Shown: positions 14,596 through 23,530, numbered from the stretch's first letter. The stretch is DNA of 24,531 nt from Deltaproteobacteria bacterium (GCA_024644775.1 JAHEHB010000022.1:1-24531), one strand, 5' to 3'. Made by a program: numbers and translations. Notes: generated by a model from the sequence alone, not told the origin.

Positions 14596-15831
14596 ATGTC
14601 ATTCGAATATTTCATCGGCAAACGATATCTAAGGGCGAGGCAAAAACAGACATTTATCTCGTTAATAACCTTTCTTTCCATCTCCGGGGTAACTGTGGGC
14701 GTGATGGCTCTAATGGTTGTCATCGCCGTAATGTCGGGCTTTGAATCGGATTTGAAAGCGCGAATATTGAGGGGACAACCACACATTATGGTAATGCGTC
14801 ACGGCGGTTCCTTTACGGATTTTCGAAAAATTATTGATATCGTAGAAGATACCGATGGTGTGGTGGCCGCAGCCCCCTTCATTTATACTCAGATAATGCT
14901 TCGTTCAGCCAATGGCGTCTCTGGTGCGGTGTTGAGAGGCGTTGATCCTCAAACCGCAGGGCGGGTTATTGAGAATCTAAGCGACCTTCCCTTGACGGTT
15001 TCCTCGGAAAGTCGCCAATCGAGTGCTCCGATAAATATTCCGGGGATTACGCTTGGAAAGGAATTGGCGGGTCAACTGGGTGTTGCAAAAGGTGATACCG
15101 TTTATATCATCTCTTCTCGTGGAATGATGTCTCCCATCGGACATGTACCTGCAATGAAGCGGTTTCGAGTCTCCGGTTTCTTTGAGTCCGGTATGTATGA
15201 ATTCGATAGTACGTTTGCTTACATACATTTAAAAGACGCCCAGCGCATTTTGCGCATGCCGGGCGCGGTGACCGGCATTGAGGTTCGGGTGAAAGACGTC
15301 TACAATGCCGGGGAAATTTCACGAAAAATTATAAAAAATATCGGATTTCCCTACTGGGCGAGAGACTGGATGCAGATGAATCGAAATCTGTTTTCTGCGC
15401 TGAAATTGGAAAAAATCGTGATGTTTGTTATTTTAACGTTGATTGTTCTGGTTGCTGCGTTTAACATTGCCAGCAGCTTGATCATGATGGTCATGGAAAA
15501 AACCCGAGACATTGCCATTTTAAAGGCCATGGGTGCAAGTGACAAAAGCGTTCGAAAAATATTTGTTTTTAAAGGTATGACCATCGGTACCATTGGAACC
15601 ATTCTCGGAGTCATCTTCGGATTCGCTCTTTGCATGTTTCTCAAACACTATGAGATCTATGAGCTTACCGGGGATATCTATTATTTTACGACCAACCTGC
15701 CGGTGCGCCTCAGAGCATTGGATGTGTGTGCGATTGTATCTGCGACAATCATCATCTGTTTTATCGCAACCCTCTATCCAGCCCGTAAAGCGTCCAAATT
15801 GAATCCGGTTGAGGCGATTCGTTATGGTTAA
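14596..15831 (+). CDS. lolC: Lipoprotein-releasing ABC transporter permease (LolC/LolE family)
   Basis: 411 aa. Inner-membrane permease of the Lol system that extracts outer-membrane lipoproteins for LolA. Starts FEYFIGKRYLRARQKQTFISLITFLSISGVTVGVMALMVVIAVMSGFE, the hallmark LolC/E N terminus and first membrane helix; a periplasmic MacB-like domain follows (about 50-265), then the FtsX-like permease domain with three helices (MFVILTLIVLVAAFNIASSLIMMV; MTIGTIGTILGVIFGFALCMF; CAIVSATIIICFIATLYPARKASKLNPVEAIRYG). Only one permease gene is present, so a LolC homodimer-type arrangement, or an unlinked second gene, is possible. There is no Shine-Dalgarno sequence: the bases before ATG are a T run at the edge of the inverted repeat. 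lolD follows after 22 bases. Confidence 0.92.
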   Translation: MSFEYFIGKRYLRARQKQTFISLITFLSISGVTVGVMALMVVIAVMSGFESDLKARILRGQPHIMVMRHGGSFTDFRKIIDIVEDTDGVVAAAPFIYTQIMLRSANGVSGAVLRGVDPQTAGRVIENLSDLPLTVSSESRQSSAPINIPGITLGKELAGQLGVAKGDTVYIISSRGMMSPIGHVPAMKRFRVSGFFESGMYEFDSTFAYIHLKDAQRILRMPGAVTGIEVRVKDVYNAGEISRKIIKNIGFPYWARDWMQMNRNLFSALKLEKIVMFVILTLIVLVAAFNIASSLIMMVMEKTRDIAILKAMGASDKSVRKIFVFKGMTIGTIGTILGVIFGFALCMFLKHYEIYELTGDIYYFTTNLPVRLRALDVCAIVSATIIICFIATLYPARKASKLNPVEAIRYG

Positions 15832-15853
15832 CCTGAGCGGTGCTTTTAAGTAG

Positions 15854-16558
15854 ATGACGGCCAAAGGGACATTACAGGAATATTCGTTAATCAGTGGAAA
15901 GGGATTGTGTAAGAATTTCAGTAATAGCGGGGCCCGTATCGAGGTTTTAAAATCGGTTGATATCGACATCGGATCGGGAGAAACCATCGCAATTGTCGGC
16001 GCTTCCGGTATTGGGAAGTCTACGCTGCTAAACATATTGGGAACCCTCGATCGACCGGATGGCGGTCAACTCTTTTTCCGCGGAGAAAATGTTTTTGGAT
16101 ACGATGATGAAACGCTCGCAAGATTTCGAAATGTCTCCGTGGGATTTGTTTTTCAGTTTCACCATCTGCTTCCTGAATTTACCGCGCTGGAGAATACGAT
16201 GATGCCGATGCTGATCAAAGGGGATCATAAAAGTACGGCGAGGGAATCTGCAGAGGCAATCTTGTCGAGGGTCGGACTTGACAATAGACTTCATCACAGG
16301 GTGGTGGCGCTTTCCGGTGGCGAACAACAGCGGGTTGCTTTGGCAAGGGCGCTCGTTTTGAAGCCACCGGTATTGCTTGCTGACGAACCCACGGGAAATT
16401 TAGATAAACGTAATAGTGAAAAAATACATGAGCTTCTGCTGGAGCTCAATCAGGAATTTTGCATGACTTTGGTTGTTGTGACGCATAATATGGAGCTTGC
16501 AACGCTTATGTGCCGTATCGTGACAATTGTTGACGGCAAACTCATTGAAACAAACTGA
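15854..16558 (+). CDS. lolD: Lipoprotein-releasing system ATP-binding protein LolD
   Basis: 234 aa, normal length. ATPase that powers LolC. Walker A is GASGIGKST (about 49-57), the Q loop is in VGFVFQFHHLLPEFTALENTMMP, the ABC signature is LSGGEQQRVALARAL (about 153), Walker B with the catalytic glutamate is VLLADEPTGNLD, and the switch histidine is in VVVTHNMELA. The EFTALENTMMPML phrase is typical of LolD/MacB-type ATPases. ATG 15854 lacks an obvious ribosome binding site, so expression may depend on readthrough translation from lolC. The stop codon TGA lies within the Shine-Dalgarno region of bamA (TGAGGAG). Confidence 0.95.
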   Translation: MTAKGTLQEYSLISGKGLCKNFSNSGARIEVLKSVDIDIGSGETIAIVGASGIGKSTLLNILGTLDRPDGGQLFFRGENVFGYDDETLARFRNVSVGFVFQFHHLLPEFTALENTMMPMLIKGDHKSTARESAEAILSRVGLDNRLHHRVVALSGGEQQRVALARALVLKPPVLLADEPTGNLDKRNSEKIHELLLELNQEFCMTLVVVTHNMELATLMCRIVTIVDGKLIETN

Positions 16559-16568
16559 GGAGTCTTCC

Positions 16569-19208
16569 ATGCGATACTACCGATTGAGGCTATGGATTCT
16601 GATCTTAATGGTGGGTTGTTTTTCGACAAGTGCTTTTTCTCAAGGCACCGTTCAGGTTATTGTACTGCCGTTTGAGATTTATGCAAAAGAGGATCTTTCC
16701 TATCTACAAAAAGAAATACCCGAGCTGATCAAGCGCCAACTCACGCAGGAAGGTGCGGTGATGGTTGAACCTCCCATTGCAGAAGATGTCTTATGGCGAC
16801 AAAAGATAACAGACATCGAAGGTATCCGAAGCCTTGGTGCGCGTTTTGGATCTGATTATGTGGTGTGGGGAAGCCTGACACGAATTGGCGAAAAATTCAG
16901 CCTCGATGCCAAAATGGTAGAATCTTTCGGCGAGGGAGCCCCGGATGTGTTTTTCATTGAAGGGGAGGGCATTGAGACACTGATCAGTACCGTAAAAGAG
17001 CTTTCGCTCAATTTTGGGATGAAATTGTTTAAAAAGGAGCGAATCGCCCAGGTTGTTATTTCCGGAAACAGACGTATCGAAGCGGATGCCATCAAAAAAA
17101 GAATCAAAACAGCCCCCGGTGATATCTTGGTGTCGAAAAATCTTTCCGATGATCTCAAATCCATTTATGCCATGGGATTTTTTGATGATATTCGAATCGA
17201 ATCCGAAGACAGCCCGGAAGGAAAGGTCATCATCTTTAAAGTAAAAGAAAAACAGACCCTTCGCTATATCCGATTTAAAGGCAATGATGTGTTCGACGAT
17301 GAAGAGATTCTGGAAACACTCACGATAAAGACCGGCTCCATTCTAAACATCTTTAAGATTCAGAATAACCTACAACGAATTGAAGAGATGTATAAAGATA
17401 AGAACTATCACAACATTAAAGTGAGTTATAACGTTGAGGAACGGGATAACAATCAGGCAGATCTGCAATTCACCATAGAAGAGGGTGAAAAAGTTCGCAT
17501 TAATAAAATCTCTTTTGTTGGGAATAACGCCTTTTCCGACAAGAAACTTAAAGGGATCATGAAGACATCGGAAAAGGGTTTTTTTTCTTGGATTACATCA
17601 TCCGGCGAACTCAACAAAGACGATTTGGCCCAGGATGTTGCCAAACTCGGCGCATTTTATCAAAACAGCGGGTATATTCAAGCCAGAATCGGAGAGCCTC
17701 AGGTTACATATGAAGGAAACTGGATTTCTATTACCCTGAAAGTGGAAGAAGGCCCCCAGTTTAAGGTCGGAAAAGTAGATATTACCGGAGATCTTGTGCG
17801 CGAAAAGCCTGAACTCATCTCGCGCCTTAAGATTGTTAAAGAAGATTTCTACAATAGAGAGACATTGAGAAACGATGTGTTGACTTTGACCGACATTTAC
17901 TCTGACGAAGGCTACGCCTATGCGGATATTCGTCCCGGAATTCAGGAAGATCTAAATAACCGTGTGGTCGACATTTTATTTGAGGCGAAAAAAGGCAAGC
18001 AGGTCTATTTCGAGAAGATTGTCATTACCGGCAATACCAAAACTCGGGATAAAGTGATTCGCCGCCAATTGGACGTCTATGAACAAGAGCTTTACAGTGG
18101 TCAAAGATTAAAGCGAGGGGTTCGAAATCTATATCGACTCGATTATTTTGAGGATATAAAGGTGGATACCCTGAAAGGTACTGGCGACGATCAGATGGTT
18201 TTAAAGATTGATGTTAAAGAAAAACCGACCGGTTCCTTCAGCGTGGGCGGTGGATTCAGCAGCATAGAAAATCTTTTCTTTATCGGCGCCATTACCGAGC
18301 GAAACCTCTTTGGGAGAGGACAGATTCTGAATTTTAAAGCAGAGCTCGGCGGCCGGACGACGCGATTTGACATTAGTTTTACGGAGCCCTGGCTTTTTGA
18401 TATTCCACTATCTGCCGGTGTCGATTTGTACAAATGGGAAAGAGATTGGGACACGTACGTAAAGGATAGTATCGGCGGCGGGGTACGATTCGGATATCCG
18501 GTGTACAATTATACAAGAGCGTATATCGGCTATAACTTCGATCATGCCGATATTCGAGACATCACCAACGATGCTTCGCAGTCCGTTAAGGACTTAGAGG
18601 GAATCAATATCACCAGCAGTATTACGGGCAGACTTCGTTACGACTCGAGGGATCGGATATTTTTGCCGACACAAGGCTCCGATCACAACGGTACTATCGA
18701 GTATGCGGGTCTCGGGGGGGATATCGGGTTTATAAAGCTTGTGGGCAGTACGGGATGGTATTTTCCATTGTTTTGGGGCACGACCGGCTTTGTTCACGGC
18801 GCCGGCGGTTGGGTACGGGAAAGCTCCGGTAAAGTACTCCCTGACTATGAGAAGTTTTATTTGGGTGGCATCAATACCGTGCGGGGTTATGATTGGCGGG
18901 ATATCAGTCTAAGAGATGAGGATGGCGCACAAATCGGGGGTGAGAAGTATGTTCAAATGAATCTAGAATATATTGTACCGATCTATAAAAAAGCCGGAAT
19001 TATGGGTGTTGTATTTTACGATGCCGGTAATGTGTACGCCAGCGACGAACAAGTGGATTTCGGGGATTTGTTTTACAGTGCGGGCGCGGGCGTTCGGTGG
19101 TACTCGCCGGTGGGTCCCATACGTGTTGAATGGGGGTATCCGATCAATCCTGACGAAGAGATGAGGCAAAAAGGGCGATTTGAATTCTCGATGGGTGGGG
19201 CTTTTTAG
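16569..19208 (+). CDS. bamA: Outer-membrane protein assembly factor BamA with extra N-terminal domain
   Basis: 879 aa; E. coli BamA is about 810. It inserts beta-barrel proteins into the outer membrane. The order is a signal peptide (about 1-24, RLRLWILILMVGCFSTSAFS); an additional alpha/beta domain of about 130 residues (VIVLPFEIYAKEDLSYLQKEIPELIKRQL ... LGARFGSDYVVWGSLTRIGEKFSLDAKMV) resembling TolB N-terminal or FlgO-like domains; five POTRA domains from about residue 158 (each opening like VVISGNRRIEADAI, IRFKGNDVFDDEEI, ISFVGNNAFSDKKL, VDITGDLVRE, IVITGNTKTRDKVI); and the 16-strand barrel from about 553, with VRGYDW (about 770) for the VRGF/Y motif and a C-terminal aromatic residue (FSMGGAF). 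GAGGAG seven bases before ATG 16569 fixes the start. Confidence 0.94.
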   Translation: MRYYRLRLWILILMVGCFSTSAFSQGTVQVIVLPFEIYAKEDLSYLQKEIPELIKRQLTQEGAVMVEPPIAEDVLWRQKITDIEGIRSLGARFGSDYVVWGSLTRIGEKFSLDAKMVESFGEGAPDVFFIEGEGIETLISTVKELSLNFGMKLFKKERIAQVVISGNRRIEADAIKKRIKTAPGDILVSKNLSDDLKSIYAMGFFDDIRIESEDSPEGKVIIFKVKEKQTLRYIRFKGNDVFDDEEILETLTIKTGSILNIFKIQNNLQRIEEMYKDKNYHNIKVSYNVEERDNNQADLQFTIEEGEKVRINKISFVGNNAFSDKKLKGIMKTSEKGFFSWITSSGELNKDDLAQDVAKLGAFYQNSGYIQARIGEPQVTYEGNWISITLKVEEGPQFKVGKVDITGDLVREKPELISRLKIVKEDFYNRETLRNDVLTLTDIYSDEGYAYADIRPGIQEDLNNRVVDILFEAKKGKQVYFEKIVITGNTKTRDKVIRRQLDVYEQELYSGQRLKRGVRNLYRLDYFEDIKVDTLKGTGDDQMVLKIDVKEKPTGSFSVGGGFSSIENLFFIGAITERNLFGRGQILNFKAELGGRTTRFDISFTEPWLFDIPLSAGVDLYKWERDWDTYVKDSIGGGVRFGYPVYNYTRAYIGYNFDHADIRDITNDASQSVKDLEGINITSSITGRLRYDSRDRIFLPTQGSDHNGTIEYAGLGGDIGFIKLVGSTGWYFPLFWGTTGFVHGAGGWVRESSGKVLPDYEKFYLGGINTVRGYDWRDISLRDEDGAQIGGEKYVQMNLEYIVPIYKKAGIMGVVFYDAGNVYASDEQVDFGDLFYSAGAGVRWYSPVGPIRVEWGYPINPDEEMRQKGRFEFSMGGAF

Positions 19209-19245
19209 ATTGAAACCGGTTGGATCAACCAATGACCTGATTAAC

Positions 19246-19390
19246 TAGTGCCCGTCCGAAAATGAGATAGTTTTTCCAAGTTCAAGGAAGGTGAAAATTT
19301 TAACCACAGGAATACATTGAGTATTTTGAGGATTAAAATTTGAGCCTGACACAGAAATTGGGAAAAATAGCCATTTTCGGACAAGCACTA
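19246..19390 (-). mobile_element. MITE-like repeat, copy 2
   Basis: 145 bp, TA at both ends, with near-perfect terminal inverted repeats of about 30 bases (TAGTGCCCGTCCGAAAATGA at the left; the right end reversed is TAGTGCTTGTCCGAAAATGG). Read on the minus strand it lines up along its whole length with copy 3 (23531-23676). It lies between bamA and skp; the skp start is 31 bases downstream. It contains no open frame. The ends resemble IS630/Tc1-type elements that insert at TA. Confidence 0.85.
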
Positions 19391-19421
19391 ACTAACAATA
19401 TATTCGTTTAAGGGGGAGATT

Positions 19422-19976
19422 ATGGGCGCAATCAGACTCGGATGTATTTCAGTGTTTTGCTTTGTTCTTTTTTTCGGTCACGGGCTTTATGCAGCTGATG
19501 TGGCTAAGATCGGTGTGATTGACTTTCAGCGGATACTGGAAAATTCAAGTGCTGGAAAAAGTGCACAGGCTGAGATCAATAAAAGAGGTAAAATCATGGA
19601 GTCTGAACTCAAGAAAAAAGGGGCTGAGATTGAAGATAACAAAAAGCGGCTGGAGCGGGAAGCTTTGGTCATGAGCAAGGAGATGCGGGAAGACAAGGAG
19701 CGGGAGATACGCATCAGTATTAATGATTTTAAGACCTTGCAAAAAAAATATATGAAAGAGTTCAAGGATTTTGAAAACAGGCTTGTACAGCGGATTCAAA
19801 AACAGGTGATCACACTTGTCAAAGAGATGGGAAAATCTGAAGGCTATTTACTTATTGTGGAAAAACGATCGGGAGAAGTCGTTTATATGCCGAAGACGCT
19901 TGATATTACAGATAAACTGATTCAAAAGTATAATACCGATTTATCTCGTAAACCAAGCACGCCCAAAAAGCAGTAA
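19422..19976 (+). CDS. skp: Periplasmic chaperone Skp/OmpH family
   Basis: 184 aa. It holds unfolded outer-membrane proteins on the way to BamA. Signal peptide of about 24 residues (LGCISVFCFVLFFGHGLYA before ADVAKIG), then the first beta strand KIGVIDFQRILENSSAGKSAQAEINKRG, a long helical hairpin rich in K and E (about 45-140), and the closing strand EGYLLIVEKRSGEVVYMPKTLDITDKLIQKYN. Basic proline-containing tail. Start chosen by GGGGGAG six bases upstream. It follows bamA as in most proteobacteria, but with MITE copy 2 inserted in the gap, so it may not be read with bamA at the usual level. Confidence 0.94.
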   Translation: MGAIRLGCISVFCFVLFFGHGLYAADVAKIGVIDFQRILENSSAGKSAQAEINKRGKIMESELKKKGAEIEDNKKRLEREALVMSKEMREDKEREIRISINDFKTLQKKYMKEFKDFENRLVQRIQKQVITLVKEMGKSEGYLLIVEKRSGEVVYMPKTLDITDKLIQKYNTDLSRKPSTPKKQ

Positions 19977-20284
19977 TTTGAGTGTTCAGTGTTCAGCACC
20001 GCCGCCAGCAGAGCTGGATTCATCACGACAAGAAACGAGGTTTCTTAGGCGAGCTAGGGCGAGAAAGCTTGGACGCGAAAAGGCCAGGGGCTGGAAAGCC
20101 TTATAGCCTCCAGGCTTCCTGGTCTTCTCGCCTTTAAGTTATTTCTACCGGTGATCCGATTTGGGATTTTACCAGGTTTTTCAGACGAGCGCCGCCGCTG
20201 ACCGCCGAAGCGGTCAGCATGATCGAAAAAGAGACCCTGGCTTTGCGGCGCCTCATTGGAGGATGAAAAAGCGAATATCGAATT
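19977..20284. other. Repeat-rich intergenic region between skp and lpxD
   Basis: 308 bases without a gene. Contents: GTGTTCA in tandem (19982-19995); a short hairpin AAGAAAC-GAG-GTTTCTT (about 20029-20045); a degenerate block of CCAGG/CTGGA/AGCC motifs (about 20080-20135) that can fold on itself; and a perfect 9-base stem GCTGACCGC/GCGGTCAGC (20197-20218). None is followed by a T run, so no intrinsic terminator is called. GGAGG at 20258-20262 is 22 bases before the lpxD ATG, too far to serve it directly. Confidence 0.6.
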
Positions 20285-21340
20285 ATGACATTATCACTTG
20301 CTCGTATCGCAGATCTTGTTGGCGGTAAAGTCGTTGGCGAAAGCACCATGGAGATTCTTGGTGTTGCCCCCTTTGATGATGCCGTTAAAGAGGATATCAC
20401 CTTTGCGGCCAATGCGAAATATTTAAAGAAAATCAACCGGACAAATGCCGGGGCCATAATCGTTCCGAACGGTTTTGAGAGCCCCGATAAAAATCTGATT
20501 TTAACCGAGAACCCACTGGTTGCTTTCACGAAAGTCGTTGAGGCTTTTCATCCGAAAAAAACGCAAAAACCCGATATTCATGAAGCTGCATGGCTCGGTG
20601 AGAATTTCGTGTGCGGGGAGGCCCCTGCCATCGCCCCGTTTGTGGTGATACAAGACAACGTTACACTCGGTGATCGCGTGACGCTGCATCCCCATGTGTT
20701 TATCGGTGAGGGAGTGTCCATTGGAGATGATGTGGAGATCTTGCCGAATGTCAGCATTTTGGATCGGTGTAAGATCGGCAGCCGGGTGATCATTCATGCA
20801 GGAACCGTCGTCGGTAGTGACGGATTTGGATTTGCCCCGGATAAGGACACCTATCATAAGATTCCGCAAATTGGTATTGTTCAGATTGACGATGACGTTG
20901 AAATCGGTGCGTGCAATACCATTGATCGAGCGACCTTTGGCAAGACCTGGATACAAAGAGGGGTCAAGACAGATAATCTGATTCAAATTGCACATAACGT
21001 CACTGTGGGGGAAGATAGCGTACTCGTTGCGCAAGTTGGCATATCCGGAAGTGTCACCATCGGAAAACATGTGACCATTGCAGGGCAGGCAGGCATAGCC
21101 GGCCATTTTACCATCGGAGACAATGCGACGATCGGTCCGCAGGCCGGGATTTCAAGAGATATTGAAGATGGTGAAACCGTTTTAGGTGCCCCCGGATTTC
21201 CGTATCTTCAGTATATTAAATCTCAAAAGCTTGTCCAACGGCTTCCTGAGCTAAAGAAAAAAATCGATACCATGGAGCGGCAGCTAAAAGCGTTAAACCG
21301 TCTGTCCGGAAGAACCGAAAGCGTCGGTGATAAACAATAA
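20285..21340 (+). CDS. lpxD: UDP-3-O-(3-hydroxyacyl)glucosamine N-acyltransferase LpxD
   Basis: 351 aa, normal length. Third step of lipid A synthesis: N-acylation of UDP-3-O-acyl-glucosamine from acyl-ACP in the cytosol. N-terminal uridine-binding domain (MTLSLARIADLVGGKVVGESTMEILGVAPFDDAVKEDITFAANAKYLKKI), then a left-handed beta helix of hexapeptide repeats (about 105-310: VTLGDRVTLHPHVFIGEGVSIGDDVEI and onwards), with catalytic histidine in LIQIAHNVTVG (about residue 236), and a C-terminal helix (QLVQRLPELKKKIDTMERQL). The N terminus fits homologues at ATG 20285 but no ribosome binding site precedes it. fabZ follows. Confidence 0.96.
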   Translation: MTLSLARIADLVGGKVVGESTMEILGVAPFDDAVKEDITFAANAKYLKKINRTNAGAIIVPNGFESPDKNLILTENPLVAFTKVVEAFHPKKTQKPDIHEAAWLGENFVCGEAPAIAPFVVIQDNVTLGDRVTLHPHVFIGEGVSIGDDVEILPNVSILDRCKIGSRVIIHAGTVVGSDGFGFAPDKDTYHKIPQIGIVQIDDDVEIGACNTIDRATFGKTWIQRGVKTDNLIQIAHNVTVGEDSVLVAQVGISGSVTIGKHVTIAGQAGIAGHFTIGDNATIGPQAGISRDIEDGETVLGAPGFPYLQYIKSQKLVQRLPELKKKIDTMERQLKALNRLSGRTESVGDKQ

Positions 21341-21376
21341 AATAATCAGTCATTGTTACCTCTTTGGGAGAAGGAC

Positions 21377-21823
21377 ATGGATACGAGTCTTGATGTTCGG
21401 AAAATCATGGAGTTTCTACCGCATCGATATCCGTTTATTCTCGTGGATCGCGTCCTGAGTCTCGAACCAGGAAAAAAGGTGGTTGCTCTTAAAAATGTCA
21501 CGATTAACGAACCGTTTTTCCAGGGGCACTTTCCGGGAGCACCCATCATGCCGGGTGTGTTGATCATCGAAGCATTGGGACAAACGGGCGGGATTTTAGC
21601 CTTTTCTTCCCAATCAAAAGAAAAACCAGGCAGTGTTATTTATTTTACGGGAATCGACAAAGTCCGTTTCAGAAAGCCGGTGATTCCGGGTGATCAAATG
21701 ATTTTGGAACTGGAAATGTTGAAATTGCGTACAAGGGTTGTAAAGATGGCAGGAAAAGCGTTGGTGGATGGGACGCTGGTTGCAGAAGCTGAAATGATGG
21801 CGGCTATGGGAACAAAATCATGA
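21377..21823 (+). CDS. fabZ: 3-hydroxyacyl-ACP dehydratase FabZ
   Basis: 148 aa. Hot-dog dehydratase of fatty acid elongation; it competes with LpxA and LpxD for 3-hydroxyacyl-ACP, hence its usual place in lpx clusters. IMEFLPHRYPFILVDRVLSLEPGKKVVALKNVTINEPFFQGHFPGAPIMPGVLIIEALGQTGG contains the catalytic pair His51 and Glu65. ATG 21377 is favoured (GGGAGAAGG upstream); the eight codons before it begin with TTG and lack support. It overlaps lpxA by four bases (ATGA). Confidence 0.96.
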   Translation: MDTSLDVRKIMEFLPHRYPFILVDRVLSLEPGKKVVALKNVTINEPFFQGHFPGAPIMPGVLIIEALGQTGGILAFSSQSKEKPGSVIYFTGIDKVRFRKPVIPGDQMILELEMLKLRTRVVKMAGKALVDGTLVAEAEMMAAMGTKS

Positions 21824-22590
21824 TTCATCCGACCGCCATTGTCGATCCAAAGGCAGAAATCGCTTCTGAAGTGGAAATCGGTCCCTATTCCATCATAAAG
21901 GCCGATGTTATTATTGGATCCGGTACGGTGATCGGCCCGCACGTGGTCATTGAGCCGCATGTGACGATTGGTTCAGACTGCCAGATTTTTCAGTACGCTG
22001 CCCTTGGTGCAGTCCCGCAGTCTCTGAAATTTGAGGGTGAAAAGACCTATGTCAAGATCGGCCGGGGAACAGTGATCCGTGAGTTTGTGACGATTCATCG
22101 CGGAACCGGATTTGGCGGGGGCCTAACGGAGATCGGGGAAGAGAGTTTCATAATGGCCTATGCACATATTGCCCATGATTGCAGGATTGGTCGAAAAGTC
22201 GTTTTGTCCAACAATGCGACACTCGGAGGACATATTACGATTGGGGATTATGCAACGGTGGGCGGGCTTGTGGCAATTCACCAGTTTGTTCGTATCGGCG
22301 ACTATGCTTTTATTGGCGGTGCCTCCGCCATGGTAAAGGATGTGCCTCCTTACGTTATTGCTGCCGGTCCGCGAATCAAATTGCATGGTCTGAATATTGT
22401 TGGTCTCAAACGCCATGGTTTTTCTGAAAATACCATTTCGTTTTTGAAAAAAACCTACCGAATCATTTTTCGAATAGGACTGACTCTCAATGAAGCCATC
22501 GAACGGGTTCGTGCGGAGGTAGATCAAATACCAGAGGTCATTAATTTTATCAATTTCATCACCTCCTCTCATCGAGGGATTACAAGATAG
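21820..22590 (+). CDS. lpxA: Acyl-ACP--UDP-N-acetylglucosamine O-acyltransferase LpxA
   Basis: 256 aa, normal length. First step of lipid A synthesis, transferring a 3-hydroxyacyl chain to the 3 position of UDP-GlcNAc (or to the 3-amino group if UDP-GlcNAc3N is made). Hexapeptide beta helix from MIHPTAIVDPKAEIASEVEIGPYS; FVTIHRGT; catalytic histidine in MAYAHIAHDC (about residue 119); AIHQFVRIGDYAFIGG; and C-terminal helical domain GLKRHGFSENTISFLKKTYRIIFR. The start overlaps the fabZ stop, with GGGA upstream. The 114 bases to lpxI (22591-22704) hold no feature I recognise. Chain-length preference cannot be read reliably. Confidence 0.96.
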   Translation: MIHPTAIVDPKAEIASEVEIGPYSIIKADVIIGSGTVIGPHVVIEPHVTIGSDCQIFQYAALGAVPQSLKFEGEKTYVKIGRGTVIREFVTIHRGTGFGGGLTEIGEESFIMAYAHIAHDCRIGRKVVLSNNATLGGHITIGDYATVGGLVAIHQFVRIGDYAFIGGASAMVKDVPPYVIAAGPRIKLHGLNIVGLKRHGFSENTISFLKKTYRIIFRIGLTLNEAIERVRAEVDQIPEVINFINFITSSHRGITR

Positions 22591-22704
22591 TATCCGTGCG
22601 GGTTTTTCCCCAAAAGCTGCTCGAATTTCCATCACTTCACAGATGCCTCCGGTAAGGGTTCGGGGGAAGAATAACTTGGCGTTCGAATAGAACGGGACAG
22701 GGTT

Positions 22705-23529
22705 ATGCGGATTGGACTTATTGCAGGAAACGGTCAATTCCCTTTAATTTTTACCAAAAGAGCCAAACAAAAAGGGTATTCTGTCTACGCCGTTGCTTAC
22801 ATAAACGAAACGGATCCGGTTCTTGGAAAACACGTGGATGGCCTTGAGTGGATTCATCTCGGACAGATCAACCGGTTGATAAAGTTTTTCAAAAAAAATA
22901 GCGTCCATCGGACGGTGATGATCGGTGGTATCCGAAAAACAAAGATGTTTTCAGATATTAAGCCGGACATGAGGGCCATATCATTCATCGCGCGGCTTCG
23001 AACCTCACATGACGACGGTGTGTTAAGGGCTTTTTCCGACTTACTCGAAAAAGAAGGAATCCAGGTGTTGGCTTCCACTTACCTACTTCCGGAGCTCATC
23101 GCAAAGACGGGTTGTTGGACAAAACGGAAACCCAACCGGATCGAAACGCAGGATATTCGAATCGGATGGAAAATGGCCAAGGAGGTTGGCCGGCTCGATA
23201 TTGGGCAATGCGTCGTTGTGGGCCACGGTACGGTATTGGCGGTGGAAGCCATAGAGGGAACCGATGCCGCCATCAGAAGGGGGGGCAGCCTTTGCAAGGG
23301 GCACGCTGTGGTCATCAAAGTGTGTAAACCCAATCAGGATCAACGATTCGATATGCCGGCGGTGGGAGCTCAAACGATACAGACCATGTCTGAAGCAGGC
23401 ATCCGATTGTTGGCTATCGAAGCGGGTAGCGCCATCGTATTTGACCGAGAAGATATGGTTGCACTTGCCGACCAGTATGGTATAGCGGTGGTGGCCATGG
23501 AGAGTGCCGAAGCAGTTCCCAGTTCGTAA
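22705..23529 (+). CDS. lpxI: UDP-2,3-diacylglucosamine diphosphatase LpxI
   Basis: 274 aa. LpxI (formerly DUF1009) hydrolyses UDP-2,3-diacylglucosamine to lipid X and UMP, replacing LpxH in bacteria lacking it. The sequence MRIGLIAGNGQFPLIFTKRAKQKGYSVYAVA, IHLGQINRLIKFFKKNSVHRTVMIGGIRK, SHDDGVLRAFSDLLEKEGI, GVGHGTVLAVEAIEGTDAAIRRGG (VVVGHGTVLAVEAIEGTDAAIRRGG here) and QTIQTMSEAGIRLLAIEAGSAIVFDRE matches the family throughout. Only a weak ACAGGG precedes ATG 22705. lpxI follows lpxA by 114 bases; lpxB and the other pathway genes lie outside the window. MITE copy 3 begins one base after its stop codon. Confidence 0.95.
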   Translation: MRIGLIAGNGQFPLIFTKRAKQKGYSVYAVAYINETDPVLGKHVDGLEWIHLGQINRLIKFFKKNSVHRTVMIGGIRKTKMFSDIKPDMRAISFIARLRTSHDDGVLRAFSDLLEKEGIQVLASTYLLPELIAKTGCWTKRKPNRIETQDIRIGWKMAKEVGRLDIGQCVVVGHGTVLAVEAIEGTDAAIRRGGSLCKGHAVVIKVCKPNQDQRFDMPAVGAQTIQTMSEAGIRLLAIEAGSAIVFDREDMVALADQYGIAVVAMESAEAVPSS

Positions 23530-23530
23530 A

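Noticed and set aside
20029..20045. Hairpin AAGAAAC-GAG-GTTTCTT after skp as a terminator
   Set aside because: The stem is weak and no T run follows, so it is not a supported intrinsic terminator.
20263..20328. Short upstream frame MKKRISNYDIITC... before lpxD
   Set aside because: GGAGG touches its ATG with no spacing and the frame runs out of phase through lpxD; too short and without family resemblance.
22123..22737. A 204-codon open frame antisense to lpxA
   Set aside because: It mirrors lpxA over most of its length; only 22591-22704 is not covered by a known gene. No motif supports it.
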